Assembly (NCBI GenBank): GCA_023413645.1
Contig: JAEZPN010000077.1
Location: 1-18,512, forward strand
DNA from: Bacteroidota bacterium
GTDB taxonomy: Bacteria > Bacteroidota > Bacteroidia > Bacteroidales > Rikenellaceae
Reading direction: 5' to 3'
Length of the DNA: 18,512 nt
A program made the translations under genes and the position numbers. Shown here one piece after another: positions 8,160 through 13,179 of this stretch (positions are counted from its first letter, which is position 1; each line of letters opens with the position of its first letter). The notes beneath the pieces were generated by a model, which was not told the DNA's origin, did no database searches, and saw nothing but the letters and a program-made list of their open reading frames with translations.

Positions 8160-8226
8160 CAATGGCGACCACTTGATGCGGTCGCCATTGTTGTAGGGTA
8201 GTGAAGGTAGAAACTACCCGTAATTT
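8160..8226 (+). terminator. Double-hairpin terminator of the activase-TetR operon
   Basis: Immediately after the tetR stop, perfect 11-bp arms CAATGGCGACC (8160-8170) and GGTCGCCATTG (8180-8190) flank a 9-nt loop. A second hairpin, GGGTAGT (8196-8202) with ACTACCC (8213-8219), is followed by GTAATTTTT. The second hairpin plus its T-rich tail is the better rho-independent terminator for plus-strand transcription. Confidence 0.75.
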
Positions 8227-8276
8227 TTCTGCCTTCAATGAGCGGTTTTGGCGGTTTGCTCAATTTGGGCAAAAAG

Positions 8277-8298
8277 TGCCCCAGACAGCGTCTGGGCA
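8277..8298. repeat. Short near-perfect hairpin
   Basis: TGCCCCAGAC and GTCTGGGCA pair with one bulged C around a 3-nt AGC loop. No T run follows on either strand, so it is not an obvious terminator. Its right arm runs into the first GGGCAGT repeat. Confidence 0.6.
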
Positions 8299-8391
8299 GT
8301 GCTTGGGCAGTGTTTCGCCTCTCACTTACTACTCTTATTTTAAGGAGGATTTGGTAATAGTTTCAGGGCAGTTATAGGGCAGTATTTAGGC
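8293..8391 (+). repeat. Two paired GGGCAGT direct repeats with 11-bp period
   Basis: GGGCAGT occurs at 8294-8300 and 8305-8311 (spacer GCTT), and again at 8366-8372 and 8377-8383 (spacer TATA). Each pair is 7 bp plus a 4-bp spacer. Similarity extends to about 27 nt per unit, each ending in a G/C-flanked TTT. The sites are in a non-coding gap between convergent genes. The geometry resembles PhoB/OmpR-type operators, but no promoter faces outward nearby, so they may instead be a remnant of another element. Confidence 0.6.
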
Positions 8392-8426
8392 AAAAAAAAT
8401 AACCGACTGGCTGCCCAATCGGTTAT
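8392..8426 (-). terminator. Intrinsic terminator of the DUF2795 gene
   Basis: On the minus strand, 8-bp arms ATAACCGA (8426-8419) and TCGGTTAT (8406-8399) enclose a 12-nt loop and are followed by a run of T residues (8399-8392). It lies about 45 nt after the DUF2795 stop codon and also separates it from the convergent tetR transcript. Confidence 0.85.
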
Positions 8427-8468
8427 CGTAAATCGTTGATATTTAGGTTTACAACCTTTATCAAACTA

Positions 8469-8690
8469 CTAATACTCCTCCTCGTTAAAGAAGAAGTCAT
8501 CCTTCGAGGGATAGTCGGGCCAGATGTCCTCGATTGACTCGTAGATATCTCCCTCGTCCTCAATCTCCTGAAGGTTCTCCAATACCTCAAGTGGTGCGCC
8601 CGAACGAACAGCGTAGTCGATAAGCTCCTCCTTTGTTGCGGGCCATGGTGCATCCTCCAACTTCGATGCAAGCTCCAATGTCCAATACAT
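8469..8690 (-). CDS. DUF2795 domain protein
   Basis: This 73-residue acidic protein begins MYWTLELASKLEDAPWPATK. The whole length corresponds to the DUF2795-type mini-protein common in Bacteroidetes: a short helix (4-12), a PWPATKEELIDYAVRSGAP helix-turn segment (15-33), a helix with VLENLQEIEDEG (36-47), and a conserved acidic tail with SIEDIWPDYPSKDDFFFNEE (52-71). The function is unknown. There is no signal peptide, membrane segment or cysteine. An overlapping longer frame in this region is a shadow. The gene has its own -7 box upstream and a strong terminator, so it is probably a single-gene unit, although read-through from the adenosyltransferase operon 131 nt upstream is possible. Confidence 0.9.
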   Translation of the reverse strand: MYWTLELASKLEDAPWPATKEELIDYAVRSGAPLEVLENLQEIEDEGDIYESIEDIWPDYPSKDDFFFNEEEY

Positions 8691-8752
8691 AGTGTTATAA
8701 TTTTTAAGTTAATATCTCCTGTCACAAACGGCAATTCTGCCAAAATAGCGTG

Positions 8753-8760
8753 CAAATGTA
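8753..8760 (-). promoter_or_regulatory. -7 box of the DUF2795 gene
   Basis: On the minus strand the sequence is TACATTTG, a perfect TAnnTTTG. The only candidate -33 element is CTTG, 18 nt upstream, so the promoter is recognisable but not ideal. The leader would be about 55 nt. Confidence 0.5.
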
Positions 8761-8821
8761 TAAAAAATTTTATATTTGCAAGAGGCTAAGGCCAAAATCT
8801 TTGAGCATCAGACCCTTTAGT

Positions 8822-9373
8822 CTATGGTATCCAGAGGCGCTCCTCGACCTTTAGGCGCTCCGTAACCACACGGCCAAGCGTGTAGAGGTAGTCCGAGAGG
8901 CGGTTCAAGTACTTCAACGCCTGGGCATCGACCACAGCGACCTCCTGGGCACGCAAGGCGGCACGCTCAGCCCTGCGGCACACGGTACGGCAGACGTGGC
9001 ACAACGACACAGCCTTATGGCCTCCAGGGATTGTAAACTTCGTGATGGCGGGGATCTCCGTCTGCATGGCATCTATCAAGGTCTCGAGCTCGGCAATGCG
9101 CTCCTCGGAGATGGGGGCAACCTTACCCTCACCACCCTTACCCACGGCAAAGAGTGCCGAGGCGGTCATGAGCTGCGACTCTATGCGCTGCAGGGGCTCA
9201 GCAAAAGATGCGGTGCGCGCATCCTCCGTAAGTATGTCGGTGAGCAGGGCAACGAAGGCCATGAGTTCATCTACGGTGCCATAGGCCTCGACACGAGGGT
9301 CGCACTTAGCAACGCGCTCACCACCAATAAGCGAGGTGGTGCCGCTATCGCCTGTCTTGGTATATATCTTCAT
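8822..9373 (-). CDS. PduO-type cob(I)alamin adenosyltransferase
   Basis: This 183-residue cytosolic enzyme transfers the adenosyl group of ATP to cob(I)alamin or cob(I)yrinate a,c-diamide, giving adenosylcobalamin. The PduO/EutT-like fold is visible from the ATP-binding N-terminus MKIYTKTGDSGTTSLIGGER, the YGTVDEL motif (about 31-37), the PGGHKAVSLCHVCRTVCRRAER segment (its Arg residues contact ATP) and LNRLSDYLYTLGR near the C-terminus. The length is typical. It is the last gene of a minus-strand operon, 21 nt after the methyltransferase-like gene. No cobalamin riboswitch is visible in the short intergenic gaps. Its operon partners do not belong to B12 metabolism, so the grouping looks like a convenience operon. 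No good terminator is visible after it. Confidence 0.95.
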   Translation of the reverse strand: MKIYTKTGDSGTTSLIGGERVAKCDPRVEAYGTVDELMAFVALLTDILTEDARTASFAEPLQRIESQLMTASALFAVGKGGEGKVAPISEERIAELETLIDAMQTEIPAITKFTIPGGHKAVSLCHVCRTVCRRAERAALRAQEVAVVDAQALKYLNRLSDYLYTLGRVVTERLKVEERLWIP

Positions 9374-9394
9374 AACGCGCTATATTTTAAGCTA

Positions 9395-9907
9395 TTACAA
9401 CACGAATACTTGTTTGGGTAAGTGGTTATTGAACACCAGGAGGTAGGCGCGGTTATCGACCGTAGTCGAGGGGTGGCGCTCAACGATGCCACGGCACACC
9501 TCCCAGCGGTTAGCGTTGTTGTAGGGATCCATTATACAGAGGGTCACGCCATGCTCACGCGCATACTCTACATATGGTTGAAGTTTGTCGTATGTAGTAT
9601 CGAGGGTGCAGACGATAAATGCGCACTCCGCCATCCTATCAATGCTCCACGCTTCGTAGCCGCAGTGGGCAACGAGGTTTTGGAGTTGCACACAGCGACG
9701 CTCGGCAATGCCATACTCCTTGAGCGCGGCGTATAGATCGTGACGTTCTGAAACGAGATTGCTCTGCATAAAGACCTTACGCACAATGTTATAGACGTAT
9801 GGCGAGTGTACGCCATGGCCTCTAAAGTGGCGCGCACGCTTTATGCGTGACGAGAGGTGTTTGAGACCGTAGAGCCTCTGCTTGAGTGTGCGTCCAGAAC
9901 GTTTCAT
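9395..9907 (-). CDS. Shortened SAM-methyltransferase-like protein of Bacteroidetes type
   Basis: This 170-residue basic protein starts MKRSGRTLKQRLYGLKHLSS. The segment RARHFRGHGVHSPYVYNIVR (about 24-43) matches the [RK]-x-G-x-GVHSP-[YF] opening of a Bacteroidetes family annotated as class I SAM-dependent methyltransferases. The C-terminal ...CIMDPYNNANRWEVCRGIVE, then RHPSTTVDNRAYLLVF, resembles that family's IVVD...HPxVTVTID...F end. Those proteins are usually about 230-250 residues. Here the glycine-rich SAM loop is not recognisable and the middle is short, so it may be a degenerate or repurposed member. It is cotranscribed between the flavoprotein gene (11-nt gap upstream) and the adenosyltransferase gene (21-nt gap downstream). 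The family call is by memory of motifs and is moderate. Confidence 0.55.
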   Translation of the reverse strand: MKRSGRTLKQRLYGLKHLSSRIKRARHFRGHGVHSPYVYNIVRKVFMQSNLVSERHDLYAALKEYGIAERRCVQLQNLVAHCGYEAWSIDRMAECAFIVCTLDTTYDKLQPYVEYAREHGVTLCIMDPYNNANRWEVCRGIVERHPSTTVDNRAYLLVFNNHLPKQVFVL

Positions 9908-9918
9908 ACTACCCTATT

Positions 9919-11169
9919 TTACTTCTTGAGTTGTCCTGCGAGGCGGCCCGTAGAGAAGGCTATCTGCATGTTGTAGCCACCCGTGTTAGCATCGAGGTCG
10001 AGGACCTCACCAGCGAAATATAATCCCTTGACCTTAAGCGACTCCATGGTGTACTTATTCACCTCGTCGCAGGCTACGCCACCCGCCGTGACGATGGCGA
10101 ACTGGAAGGGTGCATAATCCGAAATGGGGAAGGCCATGCCCTTCAAAATCTTCACGAGGCGCATCTTCTCTGTCTCCGAGAGCTTGCTAACGTATGTTTT
10201 AGAGTGGAAGTCCACCTCCTTAGCCAGAGGCACAACCAACTGCTTGGGAACGAGCTTACGCAACAACTCCGAGAAGAACTCCGAGGGCTGCATCTCTGCA
10301 ATCTCACGGTCGATACGTGCAAGCAATGTCTCCTCATCCAACGCGGGCTTGAGGTCAACGATAATCTTCACGCGCTTCTCGTCGATGATAGCGTCCACAG
10401 CGTCGCGGCTCATGCGCAACGCCACAGCACCCTCAATGCCGCGCTCCGAGAAACCCAACTCGCCGAACTCCTCCTGAACGAGCTCGTTGTCGATATATAG
10501 TTTTGCGCCTACGTTCTTGAGCAACAAGCCGTTGAGGTACTCGCGCTGGGGGTGTGAGGTTTGCAGTGGTGTGAGCGAGGGGCGCACGGGCTCGATGTTG
10601 TGACCCACCGATGCGGCGAACTCGTAGCCGTCACCCGTAGAGCCTGTCGAGGGGTAGCTAACGCCACCCGTAGCCACGATGACATGGTCGGCCTCCTCAC
10701 GGCGCTCGAAGCCGCGGTTATTGCGGTAGCGCACACCCGTAACCTTGCCACCTATGGTCTCGATAGCTGTTACCTGGGTCTTATACACGATTTTCACGCC
10801 CTTATCCTCGCAGAAGTCGACCAACGCATTGGCGATATCCCACGCCTTGCCGCTCTTGGGGAAGACGCGCTCGCCACGCTCCGTCTCGAGCTTCACGCCT
10901 ATACGCTCGAAGAACTTTATCGTTGCTCGGTTGTTGAACTCGGCAAAGGCCACCGAGAAGAAGTCTGCATTTGTGCGCACCTTCTCGAGGAACTCCTCCG
11001 CGGGGCGTGCATTGGTGAGGTTGCAACGACCCTTACCCGTGATGCGAATCTTACGACCCGCCTTCTCCATCTTCTCCATAAGGAGCACCGAGCGACCGCT
11101 CATGGCAGCAGTACCCGCAGCCATAAGGCCTGCAGCACCCGCGCCTATAACTATAACATCGTATGCCAT
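9919..11169 (-). CDS. HI0933-family NAD(P)/FAD-dependent flavoprotein
   Basis: This 416-residue protein belongs to the HI0933/YhiN family (often labelled aminoacetone oxidase or BaiN-like). The N-terminal Rossmann motif GAGAAG lies at residues 9-14 and is followed by the acidic end of strand 2 (LLMEKMEKAGRK). The family signature GKGRCNLTN is at 45-53. A second conserved block, ATGGVSYPSTGSTGDGYEFA, lies near 165-185, and the C-terminal FAD block LDANTGGYNMQIAFSTGRLA near 393-412. The length is standard. Some relatives are reported to act as reductases in bile-acid metabolism, but most members have no proven substrate and none is implied here. It is the first gene of a three-gene operon, with a consensus promoter 20 nt before the ATG. 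Confidence 0.93.
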   Translation of the reverse strand: MAYDVIVIGAGAAGLMAAGTAAMSGRSVLLMEKMEKAGRKIRITGKGRCNLTNARPAEEFLEKVRTNADFFSVAFAEFNNRATIKFFERIGVKLETERGERVFPKSGKAWDIANALVDFCEDKGVKIVYKTQVTAIETIGGKVTGVRYRNNRGFERREEADHVIVATGGVSYPSTGSTGDGYEFAASVGHNIEPVRPSLTPLQTSHPQREYLNGLLLKNVGAKLYIDNELVQEEFGELGFSERGIEGAVALRMSRDAVDAIIDEKRVKIIVDLKPALDEETLLARIDREIAEMQPSEFFSELLRKLVPKQLVVPLAKEVDFHSKTYVSKLSETEKMRLVKILKGMAFPISDYAPFQFAIVTAGGVACDEVNKYTMESLKVKGLYFAGEVLDLDANTGGYNMQIAFSTGRLAGQLKK

Positions 11170-11188
11170 ATAAATCAGTTTAATTAGG

Positions 11189-11219
11189 CAAAGGTAGTAA
11201 AAAAAGTGTAAAGCTCAAA
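11189..11219 (-). promoter_or_regulatory. Promoter of the flavoprotein operon
   Basis: On the minus strand TTTG (11219-11216), a 19-nt spacer and TACCTTTG (11196-11189) match the Bacteroidetes consensus perfectly. The predicted leader is only about 10-15 nt. Confidence 0.85.
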
Positions 11220-11293
11220 AATTTGGAGCAGCAAATATTGCCTCTGGGATGACGTTGCTGGTGTCAGTATTGCATAGGTGGGGAGACTTTGTC

Positions 11294-11380
11294 CGGTTAG
11301 GGAATTTAGGGAATTTAGGGAGTTTAGGGAGTCGTCCTTAATCTCCTTAATCTCCTTAATTTCCTTAGTTTCCTTATCAC
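11294..11380 (-). repeat. Short-period repeat element, left inverted copy
   Basis: On the plus strand four 9-bp units of the type TTAGGGAAT are followed by four of the type TCCTTAATC, ending in TCCTTATCAC. The reverse complement closely matches 12923-13011: both run GTGATAAGGA, then TTAAGGA-type units, then CCCTAAATT-type units, ending CCCTAACCG. The copies differ in unit number and bases. The rest of the 233-bp gap 11170-11402 holds the flavoprotein promoter and a duplicated GCGTTACT at the end of the next gene. Confidence 0.85.
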
Positions 11381-11402
11381 ACCGGCTCTATGCGTTACTG
11401 CG

Positions 11403-11954
11403 TTACTCGTAGGAGACTTTATTATTTAGAGATTCAACAAAAAGCTGTATTCTATTGGTAGCATCTTCAACATTGGAACACGGATAGATATTCACTAAGC
11501 AATTCGTCATTTGACAGAATAATATTGGATACCAGCAAGGAGTGTGTAACTCACTTTCGGTCTCCTCATCCTCTTTATAACGAACAATAAACAGATGAAG
11601 CCTCTTCTGTAAAGAATTGGCATACATTACCTCTGCAATAGTTCCTGGGCAGGCCGCATCATCAAGTAGGAAAATTGCATCTGTACAAGATTCTATCATC
11701 TCTTTTTCACAACTAATAATGTCCTCTGCCTTCATACTCTCAGTTTCAAAATAGAACGGTCCCACATACTCTACACTATCGTATATGCTCACACCATGAG
11801 GATTCTTGGGTATAAGTAACAACTCCGCATCCCCAAGTAATTTAGATCTATAATCTTTAGTTGCCTTTACTCTATACTCTTTTTCGCGATAGTCGAAACA
11901 GAATACTCCACCACAAAATATTTTACGCATTTCAAATAAAGTTTTGCTCAACAT
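11403..11954 (-). CDS. Nucleoside 2-deoxyribosyltransferase-like orphan protein
   Basis: This 183-residue cytosolic protein could also start at codon 9 (ATG at 11930, MRKIFCGG), which resembles the normal first strand better. Features of the deoxyribosyltransferase/RCL fold are visible: strand 1 KIFCGGVFCF (11-20), YVGPFYFE (63-70), a helix and strand EKEMIESCTDAIFLLDD (83-99), and CPGTIAEVMYA (102-112). In L. leichmannii NDT the catalytic Glu lies in GxGxELGYA; E108 is the corresponding residue here. Classical members exchange or hydrolyse N-glycosidic bonds of deoxynucleosides. Related folds also occur in TIR/SLOG-type defence effectors. The natural substrate is unknown. The gene is AT-rich against its GC-rich neighbours, stands alone, has its own near-consensus promoter and is flanked by inverted repeat elements, which suggests acquisition. 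Confidence 0.6.
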   Translation of the reverse strand: MLSKTLFEMRKIFCGGVFCFDYREKEYRVKATKDYRSKLLGDAELLLIPKNPHGVSIYDSVEYVGPFYFETESMKAEDIISCEKEMIESCTDAIFLLDDAACPGTIAEVMYANSLQKRLHLFIVRYKEDEETESELHTPCWYPILFCQMTNCLVNIYPCSNVEDATNRIQLFVESLNNKVSYE

Positions 11955-11973
11955 GATCTTTTCATAATCGAAA

Positions 11974-12004
11974 CTAAGATAGGAATAAAAAATGAAAACA
12001 CAAA
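11974..12004 (-). promoter_or_regulatory. Promoter of the deoxyribosyltransferase-like gene
   Basis: On the minus strand TTTG (12004-12001), a 19-nt spacer and TATCTTAG (11981-11974) match the Bacteroidetes consensus with one mismatch in the -7 box. The gene therefore carries its own promoter inside the repeat island. Confidence 0.65.
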
Positions 12005-12049
12005 ATAAATGGCACGGAAAAAGCCTGTAATGGCGCTCGCGCTCTCTAT

Positions 12050-12256
12050 GTCATCCTGAGTGCAACGAAGGATCTCCTCGCTGACTATGCGCTATCCACC
12101 GTCATTGCGAGGCGTAGCCGTGGCAATCTCCGCGGGTATATAAAAGTATACCCGCAAGGTTGTGGGTGTTAGCGGCAACAGATGTGTCCCGTCGGTTTCG
12201 AACGCGGGTTGTCGCTTGTCGGCTTCGAGGAGATTCTTCACTTCGTTCAGAATGAC
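12050..12256. repeat. REP-like repeat cluster
   Basis: A 30-nt repeat at 12050-12079 starts GTCATCCTGAGTGCAACGAA. A related copy in opposite orientation lies at 12227-12256, ending CAGAATGAC. Between them are a GTCATTGCGAGG...GGCAATCTCC-type repeat (12101-12131) and a perfect hairpin, GCGGGTATA (12132-12140) with TATACCCGC (12147-12155). A 23-nt block at 12201-12223 recurs exactly, inverted, at 17524-17546. The repeat at 12050-12079 recurs at 17491-17520 with one mismatch. Such dispersed repeats are common in some Bacteroidetes intergenic regions; they encode nothing, although they give open frames with VILNEVKNL-like peptides. Confidence 0.8.
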
Positions 12257-12270
12257 AACACACGGCATCA

Positions 12271-12344
12271 CCTTATCACACTTTATCACATCTATCACGC
12301 TACCCCCACCCCCCGTGATTGCGTGATTTCGTGATTTCGTGATT
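12271..12344 (+). repeat. Left arm of perfect inverted repeats flanking a non-coding core
   Basis: Two blocks recur inverted on the other side of the core. The 19-nt CCTTATCACACTTTATCAC (12271-12289) pairs perfectly with 12913-12931. A 30-nt block of 8-bp units GTGATTTC (12315-12344) pairs perfectly with 12857-12886. The order is mirrored, so the arms are nested. Confidence 0.9.
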
Positions 12345-12856
12345 TATGGGGTGGCGAGGTGTATGCATCAAAAGTGGGCATTAGCACTCGGCAGATAGCC
12401 AACTATCTTACTCCACTCACACTACACCATCACTCTGCGTGCAGAGAGTAGTCTATCGGTGTAGTACCAACGCAGTCTGCGTATTTGCGGTCCTCTCCCT
12501 CGCAGTGCTCAGGTCATTGAATATAGCCATTAGTATGACTGTCTATACTACCATCTAAATGGCCATATAAATAACCATATTAGCATGTATATAGGTCAAT
12601 AGGGGTGAGTATGGTCTTGTCCCCGTATTGCCCCTACTACTCACTATTATCAGCGTAGTATGCTATCAGTAAATATAGTGAGTATTAATATACTATCTCT
12701 ATTACACTATGTAATATCACACATAGTGTTATGCGTAGTCGGAGCCATCCATGCGGTAGTTACTATACATAGTAAAATAAATATAAATATAGTAGTGGCA
12801 ACTCACGCATATTTCTTGTGGTTGCGATGCTCGTTCGCCCTACTCCCCGCCCCGAT
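12345..12856. other. Palindrome-rich core without a convincing gene
   Basis: This stretch of about 510 bp contains several perfect small inverted repeats. ACTACACC (12421-12428) pairs with GGTGTAGT (12458-12465), enclosing CTCTGC/GCAGAG (12433-12446). ACGCAG/CTGCGT lies at 12470-12482, and TACTCACTAT (12638-12647) pairs with ATAGTGAGTA (12675-12684). ACACTATGT (12704-12712) pairs with ACATAGTGT (12721-12729), and TTACTAT/ATAGTAA lies at 12760-12775. An 88-codon plus-strand frame at 12660-12926 runs through the tandem repeats and is not protein-like. A structured RNA or a non-autonomous element is possible, but nothing recognisable is seen. Confidence 0.5.
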
Positions 12857-12931
12857 AATCACGAAATCACGAAATCACGCAATCACGCGGGGTGTTATAA
12901 GCGTTATTGGGCGTGATAAAGTGTGATAAGG
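12857..12931 (-). repeat. Right arm of the perfect inverted repeats
   Basis: It contains the mirrored copies of the left-arm blocks: the 30-nt tandem block at 12857-12886 and the 19-nt GTGATAAAGTGTGATAAGG at 12913-12931. The 19-nt block overlaps the start of the short-period element at 12923-13011, so the elements are directly joined here. Confidence 0.9.
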
Positions 12932-13011
12932 AGTTTAAGGAAATTAAGGAAGTTAAGGACGGCCCTCACTAAATTCCCTAATTTCCCTAACCTCCCTAAA
13001 TTCCCTAACCG
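12923..13011 (+). repeat. Short-period repeat element, right inverted copy
   Basis: GTGATAAGGA is followed by three 9-bp AAGGAnnTT-type units, a GC-rich linker (GGCCCTCAC) and four TTCCCTAAn-type units ending CCCTAACCG. It is the inverted counterpart of 11294-11380. A third mirrored pair lies outside: 13029-13047 matches 12042-12060 inverted at 18 of 19 positions and carries the REP-like TATCCTGAG end. Confidence 0.85.
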
Positions 13012-13110
13012 CCCCCAACCGCTCCTCGCTCAGGATAACATAGAGAGTGTCGCGAATTTGTGGCGGTCGTGAGCTAAAAAGACCAAATACCCCGCAATTT
13101 ACGCGCGAGA

Positions 13111-13142
13111 TTTGCTTTCTTAGGCAAATATTATTATATTTG
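13111..13142 (+). promoter_or_regulatory. Promoter of the DUF2723 gene
   Basis: TTTG (13111-13114), a 20-nt spacer and TATATTTG (13135-13142) match the Bacteroidetes consensus perfectly. The leader is about 30 nt before the ATG at 13180. Confidence 0.88.
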
Positions 13143-13179
13143 CGGGTTAATTATACCGAATAAGTAAAAAGACTACAAT

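Noticed and set aside
8716..8760. Sigma-54-like TGGCA...TTGCC upstream of the DUF2795 gene
   Set aside because: The GG and GC dinucleotides are seven bases apart instead of ten, and a perfect TAnnTTTG box is present.
12092..12298. 68-codon minus-strand frame with VILNEVKNLLEADKRQPAFE and AEIATATPRND peptides
   Set aside because: The frame is a translation of the REP-like repeats at 12.05-12.26 kb; such peptides are a known artefact of these repeats.
12660..12926. 88-codon plus-strand frame with hydrophobic residues
   Set aside because: Its C-terminal part is the tandem repeat block (ITKSRNHAIT), the composition follows AT-rich palindromes, and there is no promoter or homology; it is not credible as a gene.
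11294..13011. CRISPR-like array reading of the short-period repeats
   Set aside because: Units are 8-9 bp in tandem without spacers, and no cas genes are present.
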